A model generated the notes under the pieces. That model did no database searches. It was not told where the DNA came from and worked only from the letters and a program-made list of their open reading frames with translations. A DNA stretch of 64,000 nt from DATDPM01 sp963841995 (lineage in GTDB: Bacteria > Pseudomonadota > Alphaproteobacteria > DATDPM01). Below are positions 8,031 through 16,770 of the stretch, one piece after another. The position numbers and the translations under genes were made by a program. How positions within the stretch are numbered: position 1 is the first letter of the stretch; every line of letters starts with the position of its first letter. The stretch spans positions 1 through 64,000 of the forward strand of contig CAWJEX010000008.1 of assembly GCA_963841995.1 (NCBI GenBank). Direction: 5' to 3'.

Positions 8031-8960
8031 TTAAGCAATCGGCAGATATTGAGCGAGGGTCATTTGACTGAGGCGTGCGATCACCTGATAGGACGCTTCG
8101 AGCGTCGTTTGCTGCTGGGCCAACTGCGAGACGGCCTGGGTCACGTCGACATTCGAAAGATCGCCGATCGTTGTGTTGGCAAACTGCGTGAAGTCTGTCT
8201 GCCGGGCTTGAACGGACTGAATGGCCGCCTCAGAGCTGCCGATCTGGCCGGTTATATTCGGGATGTCCTGGAGCGCCTGTTGCGCGACGCGCAATGCCTC
8301 GTTGAGGCGGTTGCTGTCGGACGGCGGGCCGACATTCGTAGTGGCGGCAAGGCGGAGCGAACGGATCAATTCTTCAAAGCCGGGCGCGTCTGCCGTTACG
8401 CCATAGTTGAGACTGTAATTGCTATCAATTGGGGCCGACAATGTCGTGTCGTTGCCCTGGTAATATCCGGTGTCGGCGCTTGTCGGATAGACGCTGGGCG
8501 GGCTCGCGAAACCCGGCGCGTTGACGTTGACCGGCGCCGTATTCGTCGCGCTTCCCGCAAATAAATATTGGCCGCCGAGCTGAGTATTCAGAACCGCTTG
8601 GACCTGATCCAACATGTTGGTTGCTTGCTGATTCAGATTCACGTCGGAAGCGGTTTGTGCATTCAACGCGCTTTGCAGCAGGGTCTGCGCATTGGTCGCG
8701 ATGGTGAAGAGCTGATTTGTGGCGCTTTCCATCGAGGTCAACTGCTGATTCACGGTTTGTGCATTGCTCGTAAATTGATTGACCTGCGCCTCTGCGCTTT
8801 GCAGGCTGACGAGTTGGCTCGTATTGGTGCCAAGGCCGGCGTAATTCTGCGAAACCAGGCCGGTCGTAATCTGGTTTTGGGTATTCGCCATCTGCTGCTG
8901 CAAGTTCTGGAGGTAGAACAGCGTTTGCTGATTTTGCGAGTAGTTGGTGATCCGAGTCAT
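8031..8960 (-). CDS. flgL: Flagellar hook-filament junction protein FlgL (HAP3)
   Basis: This 309-residue flagellin-like junction protein has the N-terminal coiled region ITNYSQNQQTLFYLQNLQQQMANTQNQITTG and the C-terminal coiled region TQAVSQLAQQQTTLEASYQVIARLSQMTLAQYL, which pack together as in flagellins. It forms the upper hook-filament junction outside the cell. The gene starts 22 bp after flgK and its product is exported by the flagellar type III system, so it has no signal peptide. Length is normal. Confidence 0.93.
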   Translation of the reverse strand: MTRITNYSQNQQTLFYLQNLQQQMANTQNQITTGLVSQNYAGLGTNTSQLVSLQSAEAQVNQFTSNAQTVNQQLTSMESATNQLFTIATNAQTLLQSALNAQTASDVNLNQQATNMLDQVQAVLNTQLGGQYLFAGSATNTAPVNVNAPGFASPPSVYPTSADTGYYQGNDTTLSAPIDSNYSLNYGVTADAPGFEELIRSLRLAATTNVGPPSDSNRLNEALRVAQQALQDIPNITGQIGSSEAAIQSVQARQTDFTQFANTTIGDLSNVDVTQAVSQLAQQQTTLEASYQVIARLSQMTLAQYLPIA

Positions 8961-8982
8961 CCCTTATCTCCGCCCCCAATCA

Positions 8983-11571
8983 CTACGGTACCATGTTGTT
9001 TAAAGTTTGGAACATGTCGGTGCAGGTGGTGATCACATGGGCCGACGCCGTGTAGGCATTCTGGAAGAGAATCATGTTGGAAAGTTCTTGATCGAGATTG
9101 ACGCCGCTCGCCGATTGGAACTGAGTCTGAAGATTCTGAAGAAGCGTATCCTGGTATTGCTGATTGTTCGTGATGTTTGCGGCATTGACCGCATTCACCG
9201 ACAGAATGTTGGTGCCATATCCGTCAAGCGTGGTCGTGGTCTGTCCGAGTCCGCCTGCCGGCGGGAAAGTGATCGGGTTTGTGAAAACATTGGCCATGGC
9301 CTGGGCGATCGAGCCGTCGCCGGAGAATACTCCGGCATTGCCGATCACGGGCGGCGTCGAATTGTCGAGCTGGCCGCTTGCGATCAATTGCGGGTTCTTG
9401 ACCAGCGATGCATTGACTTGAAGCGCTTGCACCGTCCCCGTTGTGTCGGTTCCGACATTGAGGGTCGACAGGAGTGTGCCGCTATCCGTCAAGCTGAAGT
9501 TGTTGCCGTTGGCATCCTGGATTTGAAGGCGTGAGCCGCTCGAGTTGGTTATCACGGAGGCGGTGATGTTGGCCGCCTGGAGCGTCGCGTTGCCGTTGAT
9601 CGAGGCGGCGACCGTATTCAAACTGTCGGTACTGGCATAATTGACGGTGGTGGCGCCGAAGATGCCGGAGAAATTCAGCGCTCCCGTAAGATTTACCGCG
9701 GTCGATGCGCTCGTCTGCGGTGCCGAGCTGTAATTGCTGTAATTCGTACCGGTGGTGAAGAAATCATTGAGCCCAAAGAACTGATTGAACGATTCCGGGC
9801 TGCCTGCAACTTGGACTTGGGCGTCGTTCGAAATGTTGATCCCCTGAATTGCGATCGATCCCTGTGCTCCGCCCGTGGTCGGGTTGCTGGTCGTGACCGG
9901 TGGGAAGGTGATGGTGCCGATGACCGTGTCGGCCGTCCCATCGCCGTTGCTGTCCATGCTGATTTCCATCGTTCCGCCCGCCGAGATATCGCCGGATGCG
10001 GTCGAAACCGGAAGGCCGAGTGAGCTACCCGCTCCGCCGTTCAGCGGTCCGAAGGCGAATTCGGAATTGGCGGCGAGCTGGACTTGTCCGGGGGTTCCTG
10101 CGGTCGTCTGAACGTTGAGATTGAGGTTGCCGTTGACGAGCAGGGATTGAAGCTGCGTTTGCGCCGCCGGCGAAATTCCGTTTGTCGCAAGCTTGATCGT
10201 TGGCGTCGGGAACGTGGTTATATCGCCGCCGGTGGTGACACCGGACGCATTAACCGAGCCATTAGTCCCAAGCGAGCCGTCCACGTTGCTGTCGTCGACC
10301 ACCACGCCATTTAGTGGATTGTTGGCCTTGATCACGAGATTGCCATTGGAAAGACTTGCCGTCACGCCGGGAACGCCGTTAAAGCCGGCGATCACCCCGC
10401 CGTTAATGGCGTCGACGACGTTTTGCACCGTGAGCGTGCCACCGACCGCCGACGTCAATTGGGAGAGATCGATGTTCCGAAAATCGGGGTTGCCGGAACC
10501 GTCATTGATGTAATTGCCCTGACTGTCGGTCACGGCGATCCGGATGTTCCCGGACGCCACCAAGGTATCGCCGGCAACAAAGCTATGGGTGCCGGTCAGA
10601 CTATTCGGCGGTGGATAGGCCGTGCCTTCGTTCTGAGCCGCGTTCACTTGATTGCTCAGCGTACTCGAAAATTGGTCGACCTGTGCGTAGAGATCGGGGA
10701 CCACCGAATCGCGGACGTTGATCAACGCACCCATCGTTCCCGAACCGATCTGATTGGTGATATCGACGCCGCCCAGCATGATTCCGCCGACCCCTCCGTT
10801 GGCATACGACACCGTAGGGCTCATGCTCGAAGCCGGGGTGTAGGAGAGAAGTTGGGGCTGCTGATCGAGAAGCGTTTGCCCCCCTTTGGTGTAAATCGAA
10901 ACCTCACCGTTTGGCCGCTGGAAATAGGTGATGTCCATTTGCTGGGAGATCGTATTGATCGCGGTATCGCGCTGATCTTCGAGATCACCAGTTGGGAGAT
11001 TCAAGGCGATGTTGCGGCTGATTTGCTGATTGAGATCGGAAATATTTTGAAGCTGGGTATTGATGGTGCTCACTGAATCCGAGATTTGGTTATCGGCCTG
11101 CTCGCGCATGCCCTGGAAGTGGCTGCCCATATTGTTGAGTTGTTGCGTCAGATTTTGAGCCGCGTTGACAACGCTGCTCTGATTTGCCACGCCGCTGGGA
11201 TTGAGCGCCAGAGCCTGCATAGCGGATTCGAAACTGTCCGCCGAACCGACGAAGGAAGAATCGCCGCTGGCTTGCAGCGATCCAAACATTTGTTGCATCT
11301 GCTGATAGAAAGAATTGAGCGTATCGTATTGATTGGCCGTCGACGTCTGGTCGCGAAGTTGCTGCTGAAGGGCGAGATCGACATTACGGACAACACTGGT
11401 ATTCAGAACACCGGCACCGTAGCCATTCAAAACGTTGGTCTCAAAATTCGCGATTTTTGCGGTATACCCGGGGGTATTCGCGTTCGATACGTTCGCGGAG
11501 GTGACTTGCAAGGCAACTTGCGCGGCATTGAGACCGCTGACTGCCGTTTGCATGGCTATGGTGAGAGACAT
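8983..11571 (-). CDS. flgK: Flagellar hook-associated protein FlgK (HAP1), unusually long
   Basis: The N-terminus (MSLTIAMQTAVSGLNAAQVALQVTSANVSNANTPGYTAK) and the C-terminus (GVNLDQELSNMILFQNAYTASAHVITTCTDMFQTLNNMV) carry the standard FlgK D0/D1 helices that join hook to filament. At 862 residues it is far longer than the enteric FlgK of about 550. The extra length is in the central surface-exposed region (about residues 320-720), rich in Gly, Asn, Thr and Ser. It sits between an FlgN-like chaperone gene and flgL. Confidence 0.94.
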   Translation of the reverse strand: MSLTIAMQTAVSGLNAAQVALQVTSANVSNANTPGYTAKIANFETNVLNGYGAGVLNTSVVRNVDLALQQQLRDQTSTANQYDTLNSFYQQMQQMFGSLQASGDSSFVGSADSFESAMQALALNPSGVANQSSVVNAAQNLTQQLNNMGSHFQGMREQADNQISDSVSTINTQLQNISDLNQQISRNIALNLPTGDLEDQRDTAINTISQQMDITYFQRPNGEVSIYTKGGQTLLDQQPQLLSYTPASSMSPTVSYANGGVGGIMLGGVDITNQIGSGTMGALINVRDSVVPDLYAQVDQFSSTLSNQVNAAQNEGTAYPPPNSLTGTHSFVAGDTLVASGNIRIAVTDSQGNYINDGSGNPDFRNIDLSQLTSAVGGTLTVQNVVDAINGGVIAGFNGVPGVTASLSNGNLVIKANNPLNGVVVDDSNVDGSLGTNGSVNASGVTTGGDITTFPTPTIKLATNGISPAAQTQLQSLLVNGNLNLNVQTTAGTPGQVQLAANSEFAFGPLNGGAGSSLGLPVSTASGDISAGGTMEISMDSNGDGTADTVIGTITFPPVTTSNPTTGGAQGSIAIQGINISNDAQVQVAGSPESFNQFFGLNDFFTTGTNYSNYSSAPQTSASTAVNLTGALNFSGIFGATTVNYASTDSLNTVAASINGNATLQAANITASVITNSSGSRLQIQDANGNNFSLTDSGTLLSTLNVGTDTTGTVQALQVNASLVKNPQLIASGQLDNSTPPVIGNAGVFSGDGSIAQAMANVFTNPITFPPAGGLGQTTTTLDGYGTNILSVNAVNAANITNNQQYQDTLLQNLQTQFQSASGVNLDQELSNMILFQNAYTASAHVITTCTDMFQTLNNMVP

Positions 11572-11601
11572 GGGATCTCCGCTCTTTCCGGATACCGTGA
11601 T

Positions 11602-12039
11602 TTACAGTGTCTGATTCAAGGTCATGCTGATGGGCAAACGAGTCTGCTTCGCGGAATCCGGCTTGCCAGAACGCGAATATGTCGCGGGTTCCTTCTTACT
11701 ATCCGTCACCGCATCTGCGATTGCCTTCAATACACGCGCATTAACTTCCCGGGCAGCCCGCAGCGCCACTTCGTTCTGAACGAGCAGGCGCTGGAATTCG
11801 CGGGCCTTGATGACCAATGCGTCGCGCAACGCCGGCGCCACTTCGCGCAAGACGCCGGGTTGCTTGCGCAACTCGCGGATCAGAGTTTCGTAAGCGCGGG
11901 CAAGCGCGCCCTTTTCGCTTTGCAGGGCTTCGACGCTTTTTATGTCGTGGGCACGCAACGCCTCGACCTCGGTGTTCATTAAGGTGATGAGACGGCTGGT
12001 GATCGAAATGAGATCGTTGACTAATTGTGTATTTTCCAT
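11602..12039 (-). CDS. FlgN-like export chaperone for hook-associated proteins
   Basis: This 145-residue, mostly alpha-helical protein (ISITSRLITLMNTEVEALRAHDIKSVEALQSEKGALARAYETLIRELRK) has the length, charge pattern and position of FlgN, the cytoplasmic chaperone of FlgK and FlgL. The gene lies directly before flgK with a 30 bp gap. Sequence identity in this family is low, so the call rests on helix pattern plus context. The C-terminal tail (about residues 110-145) looks disordered. Confidence 0.75.
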   Translation of the reverse strand: MENTQLVNDLISITSRLITLMNTEVEALRAHDIKSVEALQSEKGALARAYETLIRELRKQPGVLREVAPALRDALVIKAREFQRLLVQNEVALRAAREVNARVLKAIADAVTDSKKEPATYSRSGKPDSAKQTRLPISMTLNQTL

Positions 12040-12041
12040 GG

Positions 12042-12359
12042 TCAGTGCACCTCCTGGGCTTTGAGCAGGTCGCGCTCGACCGCGGGGGCAATGCCGACGC
12101 CGCCGTTACGCGCCAAAATCTTTCCGAATTCGTCGTACATCATCGAGCGGAACATCTCCTCGCCCTGACCGCCGCCGAACATCCCGTCGCTTTTAATCCC
12201 GGTAAACATGTGCTCGACCATTTGGGAGAGGAATTGCCCCTCGAAATTCTGGGCCGCCTGTTTGGCCTGGGCGACGGTTTGCGCCGCCAAGCGGGGTTTG
12301 GCCCCCTGCGTCGCTTGCAGCGCAATCTGCGGATTGATCAAGGCGGTGTTCGTTGTCAT
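12042..12359 (-). CDS. flgJ: Rod-binding protein, FlgJ N-terminal domain type (CheL-like)
   Basis: This 105-residue protein holds only the rod-binding domain: AAQNFEGQFLSQMVEHMFTG and GEEMFRSMMYDEFGKILARNGGVGIA. The muramidase domain of enteric FlgJ is absent, as usual in alphaproteobacteria, where the gene is often called cheL. It caps the growing rod in the periplasm. The gene lies 2 bp after flgI and 2 bp before the flgN-like gene. Confidence 0.9.
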   Translation of the reverse strand: MTTNTALINPQIALQATQGAKPRLAAQTVAQAKQAAQNFEGQFLSQMVEHMFTGIKSDGMFGGGQGEEMFRSMMYDEFGKILARNGGVGIAPAVERDLLKAQEVH

Positions 12360-12361
12360 CG

Positions 12362-13504
12362 CTACATCACCTGAATATCGGCTTGGAGCGAGCCCGCGGC
12401 CTTGACCGCCTGTAGGATCGTGATCATGTCGCGTGGGCCGATGCCGAGAGCGTTGAGCCCGTTGACCAGCTCTTGCAGGCTGACACCGTCCTTGACGACG
12501 GCAAGTTTCTTGCCTTGGCCCTCATCCACTTCGATCTGGGTGCGCGGCACCGTCGTGGTCGTGCCGGTGTTTGAGAACGGCGAAGGTTGCGACACCTGCG
12601 GCGTCTCGGTAACTCGGATGGTCAGATTGCCTTGGGCGATCGCAACCGTGCTGATCCGTACATTGTCGCCCATGACGATCACGCCCGAACGCTCGTCGAT
12701 GATGACGCGGGCAACTTGATCGGGCTCGACTTCCAATTGTTCGATTTCGCTCAACACGCCCGCCACGTCGCCGGCGCGGTCCGCAGGGATATGAAACGCC
12801 ACAGTCGTGGGGTCGAGCGAACGGGCAAGCGGCGACTTGAAATATCCGTTGATCGCCTCGGCAATCCGGGTCGAGGTCGTAAAATCCGAATTGCGTAGCG
12901 CGATGTTGATGTTGTTCAAACCGGCGAGCTGGAAGGGGATCTCGCGTTCGATAACCGCGCCATTGGCGATCCGGGCGCTGGTCGGAATGCCCTTTGTGAC
13001 GCTGCTCGCTTCCCCGGAGGCGGAGAAACCGGCGATGGCGACGGGGCCTTGGGCCACCGCATAGACTTCGCCGTCGGCGCCGAGAAGCGGCGTCACGACC
13101 AGAGTGCCGCCGGCCAAACTCGTCGCATCGCCCAACGCGCTCACGGTGACGTCGATATAAGTACCTTGGCGGCCGAAGGGCGGCAGCGTTGCGGTGACCA
13201 TCACCGAAGCGATGTCCTTCGTCTGCAACGTGTCGGCGCTACTGTTTATACCGAGACGCTCGAGCATGCCGACCAAGCTTTTCTGTGTAAATCCCGCGTT
13301 AAGCAGCTTGTCGCCGGTGCCGTTGAGACCGACGATGAGCCCATAACCCACCAGCGGGTTGTCGCGCACGCCTTCGAAATCGGTGATGTCCTTGATCCTC
13401 GAGCCGGCCGAGGCGCTTCCCATCAACAGGGTTGGCGCCAAGAGGGTCAGGCACAGGCCAAAGCCCATACCGGCAAGGGGGTTTCTGAATATTTGGGCAA
13501 TCAC
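12362..13504 (-). CDS. flgI: Flagellar P-ring protein FlgI
   Basis: FlgI forms the ring around the rod in the peptidoglycan layer. The mature region begins GSRIKDITDFEGVRDNPLVGYGLIVGLNGTGDKL after a signal peptide (FGLCLTLLAPTLLMGSASA). I start at the GTG at 13504 (380 residues); an ATG at 13468 would give 368 residues with a shorter signal peptide. A larger open frame runs further upstream but is not protein-like. It is the first gene of the flgI-flgJ-flgN-flgK-flgL-fliW series and has a sigma-54-type promoter 75 bp upstream. Confidence 0.94.
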   Translation of the reverse strand: MIAQIFRNPLAGMGFGLCLTLLAPTLLMGSASAGSRIKDITDFEGVRDNPLVGYGLIVGLNGTGDKLLNAGFTQKSLVGMLERLGINSSADTLQTKDIASVMVTATLPPFGRQGTYIDVTVSALGDATSLAGGTLVVTPLLGADGEVYAVAQGPVAIAGFSASGEASSVTKGIPTSARIANGAVIEREIPFQLAGLNNINIALRNSDFTTSTRIAEAINGYFKSPLARSLDPTTVAFHIPADRAGDVAGVLSEIEQLEVEPDQVARVIIDERSGVIVMGDNVRISTVAIAQGNLTIRVTETPQVSQPSPFSNTGTTTTVPRTQIEVDEGQGKKLAVVKDGVSLQELVNGLNALGIGPRDMITILQAVKAAGSLQADIQVM

Positions 13505-13578
13505 GTTCTCGTCATCCTCTCGCGTCCGAGGGGTCGCGGCTTTTTTAGGGCGCCGCAGGGATATCCGGCGTTCTCTAA

Positions 13579-13594
13579 AGCGAAAGCCGTGCCA
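13579..13594 (-). promoter_or_regulatory. Sigma-54-type promoter for the flgI operon
   Basis: On the minus strand TGGCACG-GCTT-TCGCT matches TGGCACG-N4-TTGCW with one mismatch and correct -24/-12 spacing. It lies 75 bp before the flgI start. A second flagellar operon (flgF) has an equivalent site. Confidence 0.65.
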
Positions 13595-13676
13595 GGACCG
13601 TGCTTCGTCAAAACCCGCGGAAAAGCTTGGGTTTTTCCAGGGGTCAGGCGGCTTTGCGGTAGTCGGAGGCGGCTTT

Positions 13677-13712
13677 CCGGCAGGGCTTTCCCGCCGGGCG
13701 GCAAATCTTGCC
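13677..13712. promoter_or_regulatory. GC-rich element upstream of the flgI sigma-54 promoter (putative enhancer)
   Basis: This block starts CCGGCAGGGCTTTCCCGCC and continues GGGCGGCAAATCTTGCC. It closely resembles the block at 21240-21274 upstream of flgF (CCGGCAGGCTTTGCCGCCC then GCGGCAATGC). It starts 83 bp upstream of the -24 edge, where an activator such as FlbD would bind. The activator is inferred. Confidence 0.45.
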
Positions 13713-13716
13713 CTCC

Positions 13717-13731
13717 TTAACGCCTTCTTAA
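13717..13731 (+). promoter_or_regulatory. CtrA-type box upstream of fliX
   Basis: TTAA-CGCCTTC-TTAA is an exact TTAA-N7-TTAA match 82 bp before the fliX start codon and next to the flgI upstream element. fliX is a CtrA-dependent early gene in Caulobacter, which fits. Confidence 0.62.
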
Positions 13732-13813
13732 GTGCAGCAGCGATAGCAAGGCATTGATCTGCCGCGATTGGCGAAACCAGCGGCCAACTGGCGGCTCGAA
13801 CCCCAGGTGAAGG

Positions 13814-14233
13814 ATGAAAATCGACCCGACCGGCCTCCTCGGTACACGGCCGACCAAGGCGCGGGAGCGGAGCGCTTCCGCCCCGAGCGGGGAATTTGTC
13901 AAACATATCGCCGGCGAGGCGCCGGCATCGGGTCCGGTTGGCGGAAATAGTCCGATTTCCGCGGTCGATGCCTTATTGGCGCTTCAAGAGGTTCCCGATT
14001 CGACCTCCGAACGGGCGAATGCGCGAGCCCGCGCCCGGGGCCAGCTTCTGCTCGACCATCTGGATGAGATCCGGCACGGCCTTCTGACTGGGTCGATCCC
14101 GCGCCGCACCCTGGATGACTTGGCACGTACCGCACGCGCGCAAAAGGAACAGGCGTCCGATCCTAAACTCGCCGAAGTCCTCGGCGACATCGAGCTTCGC
14201 GCCGAAGTCGAGCTGGCCAAGCTCAATTATTGA
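13814..14233 (+). CDS. fliX: Flagellar assembly regulator FliX
   Basis: This 139-residue protein begins MKIDPTGLLGTRPTKA and has the conserved C-terminal helical block ARARGQLLLDHLDEIRHGLLTGSIP...LAEVLGDIELRAEVELAKLNY of FliX. In Caulobacter FliX couples basal-body assembly to the sigma-54 activator FlbD. It is divergent from flgI. The 309 bp between them hold a CtrA-type box, the GC-rich element and a sigma-54-type promoter. flbD is not in the window. Confidence 0.9.
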   Translation: MKIDPTGLLGTRPTKARERSASAPSGEFVKHIAGEAPASGPVGGNSPISAVDALLALQEVPDSTSERANARARARGQLLLDHLDEIRHGLLTGSIPRRTLDDLARTARAQKEQASDPKLAEVLGDIELRAEVELAKLNY

Positions 14234-14349
14234 GTTCTTATGAAAAGCAAGCGCGAACCGCTCGCGCTATGCATGACGAAGCTCTTGATGCCCCTTAGGG
14301 CCGTCCCTATACTCCGCGCCGATTTAGATAAGGGCTCGAACAAGAGCGC

Positions 14350-14772
14350 ATGAAAGATAAGCCGCATTTGCCGGCCGGCTATCGTCCAAGCGACGAAGAG
14401 CCATTTATGAACGCGAAGCAGCGCGAATACTTCCGTCGTAAGCTGCTGGAATGGCGCGGCGAACTGCTGAAAGAATCCGACGCGACTCTTCAGCATCTTC
14501 AGGAAGAAAGCCCACAGGAACCAGACATCGCCGACCGTGCGTCACTCGAGACCGATCGCGCGTTGGAGCTTCGCACCCGCGACCGTGCACGCAAGCTCAT
14601 TGCCAAGATCGACGAGGCGCTGCTGCGCATCGAAGACGGTACTTACGGCTATTGCGTGGAAACTCACGAACCGATCAGCTTGCGCCGGTTGGAGGCGCGT
14701 CCGATTGCGACCCTCAGCATTGAGGCGCAGGAGCGCCACGAACGCATGGAAAAACTCCATCGCGACGAATAG
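14350..14772 (+). CDS. dksA: RNA polymerase-binding regulator DksA
   Basis: This 140-residue protein has the DksA coiled coil with the tip residues DIADRAS and the C-terminal YGYCVETHEPISLRRLEARPIATLSIEAQERHE. DksA binds in the RNA polymerase secondary channel and acts with ppGpp. Only one of the four zinc-finger Cys is left, as in many alphaproteobacterial DksA proteins, so it is probably zinc-independent. An ATG at 14407 could be a later start. It follows fliX by 116 bp, a position seen in other alphaproteobacterial flagellar loci. Confidence 0.92.
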   Translation: MKDKPHLPAGYRPSDEEPFMNAKQREYFRRKLLEWRGELLKESDATLQHLQEESPQEPDIADRASLETDRALELRTRDRARKLIAKIDEALLRIEDGTYGYCVETHEPISLRRLEARPIATLSIEAQERHERMEKLHRDE

Positions 14773-14886
14773 TCATTCGATTGTGGATCGCGGCTTCTCC
14801 GTGACCGGCGCGCCGCGTCGCGCACTGTTTCGTGGCGCCGAAGTTTTTCAGCCGTTGCCGCTCAGACAGCACTTGTCTTCGGAACG

Positions 14887-15498
14887 ATGAACGCTGATAT
14901 CGTTTTTGCCGACATCGCGGCCTTCGCCTCGGTCGTCATCATCGATTTGGTTCTGGCCGGCGACAATGCGCTGGTGGTCGGGCTGGTGGCTTCGCGGTTG
15001 CCGAAGCATCAGCAGCGCCGTGTCGTCGCGATCGGCATTGCGGCGGCACTCGTCTGCAGGATTTTATTCGCGCTGATTGCAGCGCAGCTTCTTGTAATCA
15101 CGGGCCTGCTGTTTGCCGGAGGGTTGCTGCTGCTGTGGGTTGCGTGGAAACTCTGGCGCGAGATTGTCGCGAGCCGAAAAGGCCGCCACAAAACCGATCC
15201 GATTGCGGCGCCGGCCAAAAGTTTTTCCTCGGCGGCATGGCAAATCGCCGTCGCCGATATTTCGATGTCCCTCGACAACGTGCTCGGAGTGGCCGGCGCC
15301 GCTCATGACCATCCGTGGATGCTGATTTTCGGACTCGTTCTGTCAATCGGGCTCGTCGGAGCGGCGGCAACGATCATCGCTCGATTCATGGAGCGATATC
15401 ATTGGCTGAGTTATCTCGGTCTTGCCGTCGTCACCTATGTCGCCGTAGTCATGATCTACCGGGGCGCTCTCGAAATCCTCCCCGCTGTGTCAAATTAA
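14887..15498 (+). CDS. TerC/YjbE-family integral membrane protein
   Basis: This 203-residue protein has about six or seven membrane segments and the family's paired acidic motifs: DLVLAGDNALVVGLVASRLP near the N-terminus and ADISMSLDNVLGVAGAA in the second half. Members export Mn or support metalation of exported proteins. The repeated motif reflects an internal duplication. It is preceded by a 114 bp gap after dksA and is probably not part of the flagellar programme. Confidence 0.88.
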   Translation: MNADIVFADIAAFASVVIIDLVLAGDNALVVGLVASRLPKHQQRRVVAIGIAAALVCRILFALIAAQLLVITGLLFAGGLLLLWVAWKLWREIVASRKGRHKTDPIAAPAKSFSSAAWQIAVADISMSLDNVLGVAGAAHDHPWMLIFGLVLSIGLVGAAATIIARFMERYHWLSYLGLAVVTYVAVVMIYRGALEILPAVSN

Positions 15499-15630
15499 GG
15501 ACCGCCCTCGTCGATTAATTGACGCTGTTCACGGTAACAAAATTTTAACCATAAATCGTTGGACTATGCGCATTCGCGCAAATTTGCTGCGCGCCGAGTG
15601 TCTTTGATTTTGGGGGAAGGGGGCGTACAA

Positions 15631-16089
15631 ATGAAATTGGGTCGCTGGTTGGTTCCGGCCTTCTGCGCTTTCACGGCCATTTCCAATTCTTATTCTGCCC
15701 AAGCCTACGAAAATGTCTGTCCTTATTCGGGGCAGGCGCGATACGAGATCGCTCAGACGCTCAACGTCGTGCCCGAATCAGTGGCACCGTTGGTTACGGC
15801 CTATTGTCAGAACATCGGCCGCAGTGCGTATAACGCGATTGGCACCGACCGCATCCGCGCCATCTATCTCGGTCCGATCATCGGTGTCACTTGGATCAAT
15901 TCCGGCGACGTGATTACCGAGCCGGATGGACCGCCGCGGCGGTCGAATATTTCCGGATTCATGTACGTCATTGGACCGGGCGGTGTTTCGAACCGCGTCT
16001 TCTACCGGTGGGGCACGGATATATTGGGCCGGGCGGGGTTTCCGGCCGCGTCCTCTGCCAGCGACGGAACCAACACCGATCAGCCCTGA
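15631..16089 (+). CDS. Secreted protein of unknown family, paralog 1
   Basis: The ATG at 15631 is preceded by GGGGGAAGG and gives a 152-residue protein with a signal peptide ending SAQA. The mature part starts YENVCPYSGQ, then has YCQNIGRSAYNAIGTDRIR, LGPIIGVTWINSGD and ISGFMYVIGPGG. Two Cys (CPY and YCQN) could form a disulfide. It shares this whole layout with the next gene and no motif points to an enzyme. A CtrA-type half site (TTAACCAT) lies about 80 bp upstream. I do not recognise the family. Confidence 0.75.
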   Translation: MKLGRWLVPAFCAFTAISNSYSAQAYENVCPYSGQARYEIAQTLNVVPESVAPLVTAYCQNIGRSAYNAIGTDRIRAIYLGPIIGVTWINSGDVITEPDGPPRRSNISGFMYVIGPGGVSNRVFYRWGTDILGRAGFPAASSASDGTNTDQP

Positions 16090-16324
16090 CGCAACCTTCG
16101 ATTCTGGCCAGCCCGACTTGGTCGCTGCCCGCGGCAAGCCGGCGTAATGCCATCGCAAAGTGCGATTGCCTGATTCGGCGCACAGCGAATTAATCTTGAC
16201 TGATTCACCGAATGGCGAATCATAGAGGGTTCGCTCTTGGCTCAAGATTGGACCGGCGGCCGGATGGACGGGCGCGGGGTCCGGCTAGACGGTGATTCGG
16301 AAGCGCGTAACGAGGGGGCAATCC

Positions 16325-16729
16325 ATGGGTAGGCGCCGGTGGGTATTTGGATGGCTTGTCGCCTCGGCGCTGCTTATTGCTGCAGCTCCGGCCTGGAGTT
16401 TCGACAACGTTTGTCCCTATGGCGGGCAGAACCAGACGCGGATCGCCCAGATCCTTCGCGTCGATTACAACGCCGTGCCCCAACTTGCCGAGAAATACTG
16501 CGCCAATGTCGGCCACAGCGCCTACAACGCCGTCGGCCCCGACCGTGTTCGCAATGTCGAGTTGGGCCCAATTCTTGGCGTCGTGTGGGTCACCGCCGGC
16601 GAGGCTATTTCCGAGAACGGCCAGGCGCTTCAGTTCGCGCGGATTTCCGGATTCATGTATGTCATCGGGCCGGGTGGCGTCGCCGACCATCAATTTCTCA
16701 GATGGGGAAGCGATATCGAAGGCCGGTAG
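16325..16729 (+). CDS. Secreted protein of unknown family, paralog 2
   Basis: The ATG at 16325 (MGRRRWVFGWLVASALLIAAAPAWS) gives a 134-residue precursor with a clear signal peptide. The mature part aligns throughout with the preceding gene: NVCPYGGQ, YCANVGHSAYNAVGPDRVR, LGPILGVVWV and RISGFMYVIGPGGV. The two conserved Cys are kept. The 235 bp gap between the copies holds no other gene. The pair most likely arose by tandem duplication. Function is unknown, with a probable periplasmic or extracellular location. Confidence 0.75.
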   Translation: MGRRRWVFGWLVASALLIAAAPAWSFDNVCPYGGQNQTRIAQILRVDYNAVPQLAEKYCANVGHSAYNAVGPDRVRNVELGPILGVVWVTAGEAISENGQALQFARISGFMYVIGPGGVADHQFLRWGSDIEGR

Positions 16730-16770
16730 CGGCCGTGATTTAGAGATGCAGGCCGATTACCGCCTTGGCC

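Noticed and set aside
10243..10260. CtrA-like TTAA-N7-ATTA sequence
   Set aside because: It lies inside flgK and has mismatches.
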